From contig DASSOG010000008.1 of NCBI GenBank assembly GCA_035700805.1, forward strand, positions 1-64,000: 64,000 nucleotides of DNA, read 5' to 3'. This document shows positions 41,465 to 52,858 of this stretch, piece by piece; position 1 is the first letter of the stretch, and the number at the start of each line of letters is the position of its first letter. The notes beneath the pieces were generated by a model, which had not been told where the DNA came from, searched no databases, and saw only the letters and a list, made by a program, of their open reading frames with translations. Source of the DNA: JAGWRI01 sp035700805. Lineage in GTDB: Bacteria > Gemmatimonadota > Gemmatimonadetes > Gemmatimonadales > Gemmatimonadaceae. Position numbers and translations under genes: made by a program.

Positions 41465-42877
41465 TCAGATGTGGATGGCGCGTCCCAGCGTGGCCAATGC
41501 CGCTTCCTTGGTGGCTTCGGAGAGCGTTGGATGCGCGTGCACCGTGATCCCGATGTCCTCGCTTGACCCGCGGTACTCGAACGCGAGTACGATCTCCGCG
41601 ATCAGTTCCGAGGCGTTGGGACCAATGATGTGGCAGCCGAGCAATTCGTCGGTGCGCGCGTCGGCCACGAACTTCACGAAGCCTGACGCCTCGCCCATGG
41701 AGCGTGCCCGCCCGTTGGCGGAGTAGGGAAACTTGCCGGTGCGGTACTCGCGGCCCGATTCCTTCACCTCACGTTCGCACAGGCCCACCGAGGCGATCTC
41801 GGGCCAGGTGTATACCACTGCCGGAATGGACTTGTAGTGCATGTGCACCGGCTTACCCGCCATCACCTCGACGGCCACCACGCCCTCTTCCTCCGCCTTG
41901 TGCGCCAGGAGCTTGCCGCCAACGCAATCCCCAATCGCATATACGTTGGGCAGGCTGGTGCGCATCTGGTCATCCACGAGCACCTCACCACGCTTGCCCA
42001 GCTTGAGGCCGAGCGCCGCGGCGTCCACGCCGGTGAGCACGGGCTTGCGGCCCACGGACACGAGCACGTAGTCGCCTTCCAGCGTCTCCGCCTTGCCATC
42101 CTTCTCGATGTCCACCAGGACGCGCTTGCCCTCGCGGCGGCCTCCCGTCACGCGCGTGCCCGGGCGGAGTTCCAGCCCCTGCTTCCGGAAGGTGCGATCG
42201 GCTTCCCTGATGACCTCGTCGTCCATGCCCGGCAGGATGGTGGGGAACAGCTCCACCACCGTGACCTTGGCGCCCAGCCGCCGCCAGACGGAGCCGAGTT
42301 CCAGGCCAATCACCCCGCCGCCAATCACGATCAGGTGCTTTGGTACTTCCGGGATCCTGAGCGCGCCCACGTTGCTGAGCACACGGTCCTCGTCGTACGG
42401 CAGGAAGGGAAGCTGCACGGGCACCGAACCCGTGGCGATGATGACATGCCGGGCCTGGATCTCCGCCGAGCGGCCGTCGGCGGCGTCCACCGCGACGACG
42501 TTGCCGGGCTTGAGCGTGCCACGACCGCGGGCCCACGCCACCTTGTTCTTGCGGAACAGGAACTCGATGCCCTTGGTGTTCTGGCCCACCACTTCGTCCT
42601 TGCGCTTCAGCATGCGGGCCAGGTCCAGCTTCACCTCGCCAGTGAGCACGCCATGGTCGGCGGCGTGGGTGCGCGCAAATTCATAATGCTCGCTGGAGCT
42701 GAGCAGGGCCTTGGATGGAATGCACCCGACGTTCACGCAGGTGCCGCCCAGGGTCTGGTCCATCTCGATGCAGACGGCGGAGAGGCCAAGTTGCGCGGCG
42801 CGAATGGCGGCCACATAGCCGCCCGGGCCGCCGCCGATGATGGCGACATCGGCTTGGTTCGGGGCAAGGTCAGTCAT
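41465..42877 (-). CDS. lpdA: Dihydrolipoyl dehydrogenase (E3)
   Basis: The 470-residue flavoprotein has the FAD fold start VAIIGGGPGGYVAAIRAAQL and the redox disulfide GGTCVNVGCIPSKALL (C47, C52). The NAD fold is LIVIGGGVIGLELGSVWRRL and the second FAD site VYAIGDCVGGKLLAHKAEEE. The interface domain carries the His-Glu pair near its end (VHAHPTLSEA). It reoxidises dihydrolipoamide for 2-oxoacid dehydrogenase complexes. It lies 48 bases after the E2 gene. Confidence 0.96.
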   Translation of the reverse strand: MTDLAPNQADVAIIGGGPGGYVAAIRAAQLGLSAVCIEMDQTLGGTCVNVGCIPSKALLSSSEHYEFARTHAADHGVLTGEVKLDLARMLKRKDEVVGQNTKGIEFLFRKNKVAWARGRGTLKPGNVVAVDAADGRSAEIQARHVIIATGSVPVQLPFLPYDEDRVLSNVGALRIPEVPKHLIVIGGGVIGLELGSVWRRLGAKVTVVELFPTILPGMDDEVIREADRTFRKQGLELRPGTRVTGGRREGKRVLVDIEKDGKAETLEGDYVLVSVGRKPVLTGVDAAALGLKLGKRGEVLVDDQMRTSLPNVYAIGDCVGGKLLAHKAEEEGVVAVEVMAGKPVHMHYKSIPAVVYTWPEIASVGLCEREVKESGREYRTGKFPYSANGRARSMGEASGFVKFVADARTDELLGCHIIGPNASELIAEIVLAFEYRGSSEDIGITVHAHPTLSEATKEAALATLGRAIHI

Positions 42878-42925
42878 GTCATTCGTGGAAGTTGGTGCCG
42901 GGGCCCGCGCGGCGAGTGCCGCCGG

Positions 42926-44242
42926 TCAGTCGATCAGCATGGCCCCGGGTTCTTCGATCAGTTCCTTGACGCGCACCAGGAACAGCACGGCCTGCTGTCC
43001 GTCCACCGCGCGGTGGTCGTAGGTGAGCGCGATGTACATCATGGGCCGTATCACCACCTGGCCGTCCACGGCCACGGGGCGGTCCTGCATCTTGTGCAAC
43101 CCCAGGATGCCTACCTGCGGGTAATTCAGGATGGGCGTGGACTGCAGCGACCCGAAGACGCCGCCATTCGTGATCGTGAATGTGCCACCCGTGAGGTCGT
43201 CCATGGTCAGCTTGGAGCTGCGCGCGCGGTCGGCCACTTCGTTCATGGTACGGGCGATGTCCACCAGCCCCATGCGGTCCACGTCCTTGAGGTTCGGCAC
43301 CACCAGGCCGGCCTCCGACGCCACCGCGATGCCCATGTTCACATAGTGCTTGTAGACGATCGTGTCGCCCTCGATCTGCGAATTCACTATCGGGTAGGCC
43401 TTGAGGGCCTGGCAGGCCGCCTTCACGAAGAAGGGCATGAATGAGAGCTTGACGCCGTACTGCTCCTGCACCCGGTCCCGCAGGTGCGAACGGAGGGACA
43501 CGACAGCGCTCATGTCCACTTCATTGAACGTGGTGAGGTTGGCGGTGGCGTGCTGGGCCTGAAGCAGGTTCTCGGCGATGCGCCGGCGGCGCGTGGTCAT
43601 CTTCTCGCGCGTCTCGCGTGGGCCGTCGGCCGGGTGGAGCGCGGGTGGCGCCGGCGCCGGCGCCGGCGGGGCGGCAGGACGTGCAGGTGCGGCGGGCGCG
43701 GGTTGGGCTGGTGCCGCTGCGGGAGCGGCGGCCAGCGCATCCACCACGTCGGGCTTGCTGACAACGCCGCCCAGTCCCGTGCCCTTGACGGAAGACGTAT
43801 CGAGCCCGGACTCCGTGGCCAGGCGTTGCGCCGCCGGTGAAACGCGCGGGGGCGCGGCCGGTGCGGCCGCAGCCGCGGCTGATGGTGTCGGTGCATCAGC
43901 CGGCTTGGTGGGCTGTCTGGCGGGCGCCGGACTGGGAGTCGCGGGAGCGGGTGCCGATGCCGCGGGCTTTGGCTCGGTCGCCGGCTTGACGGCCGCGGCG
44001 CCCTTGGCCGACTCGTCGATGTTGGCCAGCACGTCGTCCACATGGACGGTGTCACCTTCGGCGTGGAGCTGCTTGGTCAGCACGCCGCCGCCCAGTGACG
44101 GGACCTCCACGGTGATCTTGTCGGTTTCGAGTTCGACAATCGTGTCGCCCGGAGCCACGACATCGCCCTCGGCCTTGAGCCAGCGGGAGACGATGGCTTC
44201 GGTGATCGATTCGCCGAGTGGGGGGACCTTGATGGACGTCAT
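42926..44242 (-). CDS. odhB: Dihydrolipoamide succinyltransferase-like E2 of 2-oxoacid dehydrogenase
   Basis: The 438-residue protein from ATG 44242 begins with one lipoyl domain (IKVPPLGESITEAIVSRWLK; lipoyl Lys42 in ELETDKITVEV). A long Ala-Pro linker, a subunit-binding domain (RVSPAAQRLATESGLDTSSV) and another Ala-Pro linker follow. The catalytic domain has the HxxxDG motif ALTYDHRAVDGQQAVLFL. The lipoyl N-terminus and NEVDMSAVVSLRSHLRDRV are closer to 2-oxoglutarate than pyruvate E2. The E1 gene is not adjacent. E3 (lpdA) follows. Confidence 0.92.
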   Translation of the reverse strand: MTSIKVPPLGESITEAIVSRWLKAEGDVVAPGDTIVELETDKITVEVPSLGGGVLTKQLHAEGDTVHVDDVLANIDESAKGAAAVKPATEPKPAASAPAPATPSPAPARQPTKPADAPTPSAAAAAAPAAPPRVSPAAQRLATESGLDTSSVKGTGLGGVVSKPDVVDALAAAPAAAPAQPAPAAPARPAAPPAPAPAPPALHPADGPRETREKMTTRRRRIAENLLQAQHATANLTTFNEVDMSAVVSLRSHLRDRVQEQYGVKLSFMPFFVKAACQALKAYPIVNSQIEGDTIVYKHYVNMGIAVASEAGLVVPNLKDVDRMGLVDIARTMNEVADRARSSKLTMDDLTGGTFTITNGGVFGSLQSTPILNYPQVGILGLHKMQDRPVAVDGQVVIRPMMYIALTYDHRAVDGQQAVLFLVRVKELIEEPGAMLID

Positions 44243-44370
44243 TTCTGGTGTCGGTTCGGGACCGTCATTTCGCCGCGCGCCGAGTCCAACCCGTGCATAT
44301 TTCAACTACTGGCCACCGGGTCACGCGGCATCGGCCGCTCACGTCTGGAATATAACCGCAGGGGATACCG

Positions 44371-45405
44371 TTGCGAGCACTGACCATCTCGGCGCACGGC
44401 GGGCTGGACCAGCTTGAAGTGCGCGACGACCTGCCCGAGCCCCAGCTTGGCGCGCCCACTGACGTGCGGGTGCGCGTGCAGGCCGCGGCGTTGAATCACC
44501 TGGACCTGTTCGTGATTGAGGGGCTGCCCGGCGTGACCATCAGGCCGCCCTGGGTGGTGGCGGGTGACGCCGTGGGCGTGGTGGAGCAGGTGGGCACGGA
44601 GGTCACGCGGGTGCGCGCTGGCGACCGCGTGGTGATCAACCCTGGCATCAGCGACCGGACCTGCGTGTACTGTCGCGATGGCGAGCAGTCCTTGTGCCTC
44701 AGGTTCGGCATCCTGGGCGAGCATCATCCCGGTACCGCCGCGGAATTCGTGGTGGTGCCGCAGCACAATGTGCGGACGATTCCGGTGGACGTTCCCACGC
44801 CCGAGGCTGCGGGCTTCACGCTGGCCACGCTCACCGCCTGGCGCATGCTCATGACGCGCGCGCAGGTGCGTGAGGGGGAGCGCGTGCTGATCTGGGGCGC
44901 CGGTGGCGGTGTGTCCACGGCCGCGTTGCAGATCTGCAAGCGGGTGGGCGCGGAGGTGTGGGTGGCGTCCAGCAGCGAGGCGCGGCTGGCGCGCGCGCGG
45001 GAGCTGGGCGCGGACCATGGGCTCAACTACAACACGCAGGACGTAACGCGGGAGATACGTGCCGCCACGGGGAAGGCGGGCGTGGACGTGGTGGTGGAGA
45101 ACGTGGGCCGGGCGACGTGGAAGCATTCCCTGGGCGCGCTGGGCAAGCGCGGGCGCCTGGTGACCTGTGGCGGGACGACGGGTCCGATCGTGGAGACCGA
45201 CGTGCGGCGGTTGTTCTGGAACCAGTGGTCCATCCTGGGATCGACCATGGGGAACGACGCCGAGTTTGACGCCGTGGTGGAGCAACTGCGGGCCGGGCGG
45301 CTGCTGCCGCCGGTGGATGGCGTGTGGCCGCTGGCGCGGGGGCGCGATGCATTTGCCCGGCTGCAGAGCGGGGGACAGTTTGGAAAAGTGGTATTGGAAA
45401 TCTGA
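44371..45405 (+). CDS. Zinc-type alcohol dehydrogenase/quinone oxidoreductase family protein
   Basis: The 344-residue medium-chain dehydrogenase from TTG 44371 (CAGGGG upstream) has a GroES-like domain (AALNHLDLFVIEGLPG, VVAGDAVGVVEQVGTEVTRV) and a Rossmann fold (VLIWGAGGGVSTAALQICKR). Only part of the structural zinc lobe is left (CVYCRDGEQSLC), and the catalytic zinc Cys of classical ADH is replaced by Asn (ALNHLD), as in quinone oxidoreductases. The substrate is unknown. It is divergent from the odhB/lpdA operon with 128 bases between. Confidence 0.88.
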   Translation: MRALTISAHGGLDQLEVRDDLPEPQLGAPTDVRVRVQAAALNHLDLFVIEGLPGVTIRPPWVVAGDAVGVVEQVGTEVTRVRAGDRVVINPGISDRTCVYCRDGEQSLCLRFGILGEHHPGTAAEFVVVPQHNVRTIPVDVPTPEAAGFTLATLTAWRMLMTRAQVREGERVLIWGAGGGVSTAALQICKRVGAEVWVASSSEARLARARELGADHGLNYNTQDVTREIRAATGKAGVDVVVENVGRATWKHSLGALGKRGRLVTCGGTTGPIVETDVRRLFWNQWSILGSTMGNDAEFDAVVEQLRAGRLLPPVDGVWPLARGRDAFARLQSGGQFGKVVLEI

Positions 45406-45463
45406 CCGGGACGGGGCGTGCATAAGTCGCCATGCCCCAAGCGGTTAGCAGGTGGTCAATCGG

Positions 45464-45492
45464 TTGATTTTCGCCCCCCGGACTGTTAGCTT
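45464..45492 (+). promoter_or_regulatory. Weak promoter candidate for gyrA
   Basis: TTGATT (45464-45469) and TAGCTT (45487-45492) are 17 bases apart, and transcription would start about 40 bases upstream of the gyrA ATG. Consensus match is modest; listed as the best candidate in the 135-base gap. Confidence 0.28.
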
Positions 45493-45540
45493 TCGGGGTC
45501 GTCTTTCCGCCGTATTTCCGACCCATCCCACCCTCTCAAA

Positions 45541-48063
<2,523 letters not shown>

Positions 48064-48080
48064 GCGTCATCCACGACCAC

Positions 48081-48116
48081 CGAGGGGTCCGGTGCCACGC
48101 GGCGCCGGACCCCTCG
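48081..48116. terminator. Bidirectional hairpin terminator after gyrA
   Basis: A 16-base stem with one G-U pair (48081-48096 with 48101-48116) and a 4-base loop lies between gyrA and the convergent transporter gene. Confidence 0.82.
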
Positions 48117-48128
48117 GCGCGTCCGTCC

Positions 48129-49346
48129 TCAGCGCATCCACAGCCTGGGCAGCTCGGTGGAAATTGTGTAAACACTCATTCCGGCCATGGCCACCGCCAC
48201 CAGCACGCCGGTGACGGTGAGCCAGCGGGCGTGGCGGTAGCCGGCCGGCATCAGGCGCCGGTGATGCGCCGCCACCAGCACCACCGCCAGCCCCACGGGC
48301 AGCACCAGCGCGTTCAGCGCACCCACCGCAATGAGCGTGCGCACCGGCTTGCCCACCACGAGAAACACCGCGGTACTCACCACGATGAACGCGATCACCA
48401 GTCGGTTCCAGTGGCGGTCGCACCACGGGTGCAGTGAGCGGAGGAAACTCACGGACGTGTACGCCGCGCCCACCACCGACGTGATGGCCGCGGCCCACAT
48501 CACGAGGCCGAACAGCCGATAGCCCAACTGGCCGATGGCGAGCCGGAACACGGACGCGGGCGGGTTGGCCGGATCCAGCGTAAAACCGCGCGCGACGACA
48601 CCCAGCACCGCCAGGAACAGCAGCACGCGCATGAGCGAGGCCACGCCAATGGCCAGCACCGACGACCGCGTGGCTTCCGCTCGCGAGGCGAGCCCGGTGA
48701 CCCCGGCGTCGAGCAGGCGGTGCGCGCCGGCAAAGGTGATGTATCCACCTACCGTGCCACCCACGAGGGTGACGATCGTGAATGTATTCATATGTGTCGG
48801 CAACACCGTGCGCACGGCCGCCTGCGCCAGCGGCGGGTGCGCGGTGATGGCCACGTACAGCGTCAGGCCCACCATCACGAACCCCATCGCCTGGGCGAAC
48901 CGGTCCATGGCGCGCCCGGCGTCGCGTGCGACAAAGATGCCGATGCTCCCGACGGCGCTGATGAGCGCTCCCACCCAGACGGGCAGGTTGAGGAGCGCGT
49001 TGAGACCGAGCCCCGTGCCGGCGATGTTCCCGATGTTGAACGCCAGCCCCCCGGCGGCCACCAGCGCGGCCAGCACCCACCCCAGCCCCGGCAGCAGGGC
49101 ATTCCCCAGGTCCTGCGCCCGCTGGCCACTTGCCACGAGCACCTGCCACACATTGAGCTGGGCCACGAGGTCCACCACCACCGACACGAGGATGGCGAAC
49201 CCGAAGCTCGTGCCCAGTTGCGCCGTGAATACCGCCGTCTGCGTGAGGAAGCCGGGTCCGATGGCCGACGTGGCCATCAGGAAGGCGGCGCCGATGAGCA
49301 CCGTACGGAGGGAGCGCGACTGGGGGGTGGGATCCGCGTCGTTCAT
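48129..49346 (-). CDS. NRAMP-related (YcsG-like) membrane transporter
   Basis: The 405-residue protein has about eleven membrane helices. The first unwound helix reads SAIGPGFLTQTAVFTAQLG, where true NRAMP proteins have DPGN. The sixth-helix region reads GGTVGGYITFAGAHRLLDAG, typical of the YcsG branch. Loss of the metal-coordinating Asp-Pro-Gly-Asn suggests it does not carry Mn or Fe in the usual way; Mg or an organic substrate has been proposed for such branches. The ATG at 49346 is preferred over a longer frame. It is divergent from the GGDEF gene. Confidence 0.85.
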   Translation of the reverse strand: MNDADPTPQSRSLRTVLIGAAFLMATSAIGPGFLTQTAVFTAQLGTSFGFAILVSVVVDLVAQLNVWQVLVASGQRAQDLGNALLPGLGWVLAALVAAGGLAFNIGNIAGTGLGLNALLNLPVWVGALISAVGSIGIFVARDAGRAMDRFAQAMGFVMVGLTLYVAITAHPPLAQAAVRTVLPTHMNTFTIVTLVGGTVGGYITFAGAHRLLDAGVTGLASRAEATRSSVLAIGVASLMRVLLFLAVLGVVARGFTLDPANPPASVFRLAIGQLGYRLFGLVMWAAAITSVVGAAYTSVSFLRSLHPWCDRHWNRLVIAFIVVSTAVFLVVGKPVRTLIAVGALNALVLPVGLAVVLVAAHHRRLMPAGYRHARWLTVTGVLVAVAMAGMSVYTISTELPRLWMR

Positions 49347-49504
49347 GGAGTGGTTGGCTTGGGGCGGGATGGCGGCCACATAAAAACCGGAGCACCCAGG
49401 TTGCGCCAAGATGGCCTGGCAGCGCCGGGCGCGGCAGGGGCAAGTTGCGCTTTACCGCAGTGCGTCTCACGCGTATCTTGGCTCGACTCTGATGCCACGC
49501 TGAC

Positions 49505-50779
49505 TTGTCCCCACCCGCGCGCCCCAGCCATCCCTCCCGGCGGAGCTCCATCTCGCTTGAAGTCGTCCGCGATTCCATAGCGAGTCGGACTGACCTGGGT
49601 GAGACTCTGACTCGTGCCGCTGCCGAGGCGCATCGCGAAGCCATCCTCTGGCAGCGCTGGGTGCGGTACGTGGGCGTGGTGCTGGCCGTGCTGGTCACGC
49701 TGCTGTTCGGGTCGGCGCCCCGCGACGCCACGCTCTTGCCCACGCTGCTGCTGACCGTGGTGTACATCGGTGTGGTGGCGGGCACGTCGTGGTGGGTGAA
49801 GCGCTCCCAGGGCGGCGTACTGCCGCCCCTGCTGCCGTCGTTGCTGGTCACGGCCGACCTGGGCGTGATGGCCGGGTTCTTTTACCTGGGGAGCGTGGGG
49901 CAGGCGCACCATCGCCTGTTGCTGGTGGGGTTGCTCGAAGTGGTGCTCTCGGTGTTTTACTTCGGGCGCGTGCTGGGGAGCTACGCCGCGGGGCTCACGG
50001 TGGCGGTGTTTGTCGGGATGGAACTGGTGGCGCCACCCTTCACGGCCGGCCCACAGCCGCCCGCCGAGAAGGTGGCGCTGACCGCGCTCGTGTTCGCGGT
50101 GGTGGCGAGCATCGTGATCCTGGTGCTGGGCAGCTTCCGCGCGCGCATGGACGAGTTGCGCCTGTTCTGCCTGCTGGTGGAGGAGGGTGAGTTGTCGGCC
50201 AAGCTGGCGGCGACCAAGGCGCCGCACCCGGACGACCTCACGCTGCTGGCCCGGAGCTTCGAGGCCATGCGCGACCGGCTGGCTGAGCAGATCGGGACCG
50301 ACCCGCTCACGGGGTGCGTGAACCGGCGCGCGCTGGAAAATCGGCTGCGCAGCGACTGGCGCCTGGCCAAGCGCCGAGGGTCTCATGTGGCGGTGGTGGC
50401 CATTGACCTTGACCACTTCAAGATGATCAACGATTCGCGCGGCCACCCGGTGGGGGACGTAGTGCTGCAGCAACTGGCCGGCATCATGAAGGGCACGGCG
50501 CGCGAGACGGATACGGTGGCGCGCACCGGCGGCGATGAATTCGTGATCGTGCTGCCCGACACGGGGTGGGAGGGCGCCGTGGCGTTCGCGGAGCGGCTGC
50601 GGCGCGAGGTACAGGAGCACGCCTTTGGCACCGAGGCGGCGCCCGTGGCGGCCACGGTGTCCGTCGGGGTGGCGCTGGCCCGTGGGACCGACCCCATCTC
50701 CCCCGAGGTGCTGCTCCATGAGGCCGATCGGTCGCTCTACAAGGCGAAGACGAGTGGTCGCAACCGGGTGTATTCCTGA
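49505..50779 (+). CDS. Membrane-bound diguanylate cyclase (GGDEF)
   Basis: The 424-residue protein from TTG 49505 has about six N-terminal hydrophobic helices (for example WVRYVGVVLAVLVTLLFG and LLLVGLLEVVLSVFYFGRVL). A short helical linker leads to a complete GGDEF domain: DPLTGCVNRRALENRLR, VVAIDLDHFKMINDSRGHPV and the active site ARTGGDEFVIVLP. The product-inhibition site RxxD is present five residues upstream (RETD). It should make c-di-GMP in response to a membrane signal. The upstream 158 bases hold the divergent promoters; the downstream dehydratase gene is co-directional after 17 bases. Confidence 0.9.
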   Translation: MSPPARPSHPSRRSSISLEVVRDSIASRTDLGETLTRAAAEAHREAILWQRWVRYVGVVLAVLVTLLFGSAPRDATLLPTLLLTVVYIGVVAGTSWWVKRSQGGVLPPLLPSLLVTADLGVMAGFFYLGSVGQAHHRLLLVGLLEVVLSVFYFGRVLGSYAAGLTVAVFVGMELVAPPFTAGPQPPAEKVALTALVFAVVASIVILVLGSFRARMDELRLFCLLVEEGELSAKLAATKAPHPDDLTLLARSFEAMRDRLAEQIGTDPLTGCVNRRALENRLRSDWRLAKRRGSHVAVVAIDLDHFKMINDSRGHPVGDVVLQQLAGIMKGTARETDTVARTGGDEFVIVLPDTGWEGAVAFAERLRREVQEHAFGTEAAPVAATVSVGVALARGTDPISPEVLLHEADRSLYKAKTSGRNRVYS

Positions 50780-50796
50780 TATCATATGCCGTACCG

Positions 50797-51753
50797 ATGC
50801 CAGAATCCGCGCTGATCACGCTTGACGAGCTGCGCCGCGCGGCGGCGGTGCTGGCTCCCGTGGCCGTACGCACGCCGCTGCTCCCTTGCGAGGCGCTGGG
50901 TGACGGTGTCTGGCTCAAGCCGGAGATGCTGCAGCGGGGCGGGGCGTTCAAGTTTCGCGGCGCGTACAACTACCTGGCCGCCATGCCGGCGGAGGCGCGC
51001 GCGCGTGGCGTGATTGCCCCGTCGTCCGGCAACCACGCGCAGGCCGTGGCGCTGGCGGCGCGGCTGTTCGGCGTGCCGGCCACCGTGGTGATGCCCACCA
51101 CGGTCACCGCGCCCAAACGCGCGGGCGCCGAACGCCTGGGGGCGCGCGTGGAACTCGCCGGGACCACCACGGCACACCGCATGGACCGCGCGCTGGAGCT
51201 GGCGCAGGCCACGGGCGCCAGAGTCGTGCCGCCGTATGACGACCGGACGATCATCGCCGGTCAGGGCACGGTGGGCCTCGAGATCACGGCCGACCTGCGC
51301 GATGTGCGGACGGTGCTGGTGCCGGTCGGCGGCGGCGGCCTGAGCGCGGGGGTGGCCACGGCCGTCAAGCTCTCGGCGCCGCACGTACGCGTAATTGGCG
51401 TGGAGCCGGCCAGCGCGCCCAAGCTCTCGCGCGCCCGCAAGGCGGGCCATCCCGTGCGGCTGGAGCGCACCTCGGGCCTGGCCGACGGGTTGCTGGCCGT
51501 GGAGGTGGGCCACCTGCCCTTTGCGCACCACCAGCGGTACATCGACGAGGTGGTGATGGTGGACGATTCGCACCTGGCGGCCGCCGTGCGCCTGCTGCTG
51601 GACCGCGCGAAGCTGGTAGCCGAGCCCAGCGGCGCCATCACCGTGGCGGCACTGCAGGCCGGGCTGGCGCACGCGGAGGGCCCCACGGTGTGCGTGTTGA
51701 GCGGGGGCAACGTGGAATGGCCGGGGCTGCTCCAGTTGCTGGGCTCGGCATGA
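50797..51753 (+). CDS. PLP-dependent threonine/serine dehydratase-like enzyme
   Basis: The 318-residue protein is of fold type II. The PLP Lys is in GGAFKFRGAYNYL, the substrate loop is SSGNHAQAVALAA, and the phosphate-binding loop is PVGGGGLSAGVATA. It lacks the C-terminal ACT-like regulatory domain of biosynthetic IlvA, so it is of the catabolic TdcB or serine-racemase type. It deaminates threonine or serine, or racemises serine. It lies between the diguanylate cyclase and kinase genes. Confidence 0.9.
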   Translation: MPESALITLDELRRAAAVLAPVAVRTPLLPCEALGDGVWLKPEMLQRGGAFKFRGAYNYLAAMPAEARARGVIAPSSGNHAQAVALAARLFGVPATVVMPTTVTAPKRAGAERLGARVELAGTTTAHRMDRALELAQATGARVVPPYDDRTIIAGQGTVGLEITADLRDVRTVLVPVGGGGLSAGVATAVKLSAPHVRVIGVEPASAPKLSRARKAGHPVRLERTSGLADGLLAVEVGHLPFAHHQRYIDEVVMVDDSHLAAAVRLLLDRAKLVAEPSGAITVAALQAGLAHAEGPTVCVLSGGNVEWPGLLQLLGSA

Positions 51754-51805
51754 CTGGTGACCGCACGCATTTGACGGCGCACAGCCCGCGCGGCAGCTTT
51801 TCCGC

Positions 51806-52858
51806 ATGAAGCGCTGCCCAAGCTGCCGTACCACGTACGGCGACGACGCCCAGTTCTGCACCAAGGACGGGACGCGCCTGATGGACGTGCCGGCGCCCGG
51901 CGCCGACGGACGTGCCACCGCGGCGGCCTCGCGACCGGCAGGCGGAGTGGACGCCACCGGCGCCGGGCTGGCCGGCCAGACGCTCGATGGCCGCTACCAC
52001 ATTGAGAGGAAGGTGGGCGAGGGCGGGATGTCGTTCGTGTATCTGGCTACGGACGTCACCACGCAGGAACGTTGCGCCATCAAGGTGCTCTCGGCGGCGC
52101 TATCCCAGGACAGCAATGCCATGGCGCGCCTCAAGCGCGAGGCCAGCCTTGGCATGCGGCTGGCGCATCCGAACGTCTGCCACATCATGCGGATGGGCGA
52201 AACGGAAGACGGGTTGGTGTATGTGGTCATGCCCTTTGTGGAAGGCGAGATCCTCTCCGATCGCAACAACCGGTTGGGGCACATCTCGCTGGAAGAGACC
52301 GTGCGCCTCGTACGCGACATGGCCGCCGGCCTGCATGTGGCGCACGAGCTGAAGATTGTGCACCGCGACCTGAAGCCCGAGAACATCATGGTGTGCACGC
52401 GGGCCGATGGCACCGAGTACGCCGTGGTCATGGACTTCGGACTGGCCAAGGAGCGCAAGGCGGGCGCGGAGCTGCAGAAGCTCACCGCCACGGGGATCAT
52501 CCTGGGCACCCCGGAATTCATGAGCCCGGAGCAGTTGCGGGGCAAGCCGCTGGATCCGCGTACTGATATCTACTCACTGGCGCTGCTCACCTACGAGATG
52601 CTGACCGCGCGACTGCCGTTCCAGGGCAAGACGCAGCAGGAGATGATGATCGCGCGGTTGCGCAGTGATCCCATTCCACTGCGCAAGATGCGCCCGGATT
52701 TAAGCTTTCCCGAAAGCGTGGAACAGGTGCTGGGCAAGGCGATGGCCCGCAACCCGGACCAGCGTTACGAGACCACACCCGATTTTGCCGAGGCGCTCAC
52801 CGTGGCGGCGGGCGCGGCGCCCGCCGGGGGCCTGTTCGGCAAGCTGTTCGGACGATGA
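51806..52858 (+). CDS. Soluble Ser/Thr protein kinase with N-terminal zinc-ribbon-like motif
   Basis: The 350-residue protein starts MKRCPSCRTTYGDDAQFC, a half zinc ribbon often placed before bacterial kinases. A Pro/Ala linker and a complete Hanks-type kinase domain follow: GEGGMSFVYLA, Lys93 in CAIKVL, HRDLKPENIMV (D188), VMDFGLAKE (D210), GTPEFMSPEQL. No membrane helix or sensor domain is present, which is short for this family. The stop overlaps the start of the M1 peptidase gene by four bases (ATGA). Confidence 0.92.
   Translation: MKRCPSCRTTYGDDAQFCTKDGTRLMDVPAPGADGRATAAASRPAGGVDATGAGLAGQTLDGRYHIERKVGEGGMSFVYLATDVTTQERCAIKVLSAALSQDSNAMARLKREASLGMRLAHPNVCHIMRMGETEDGLVYVVMPFVEGEILSDRNNRLGHISLEETVRLVRDMAAGLHVAHELKIVHRDLKPENIMVCTRADGTEYAVVMDFGLAKERKAGAELQKLTATGIILGTPEFMSPEQLRGKPLDPRTDIYSLALLTYEMLTARLPFQGKTQQEMMIARLRSDPIPLRKMRPDLSFPESVEQVLGKAMARNPDQRYETTPDFAEALTVAAGAAPAGGLFGKLFGR

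Noticed and set aside
48129..49346. Calling the transporter MntH
   Set aside because: The DPGN metal motif is replaced by GPGF, so a Mn/Fe NRAMP role is not supported.
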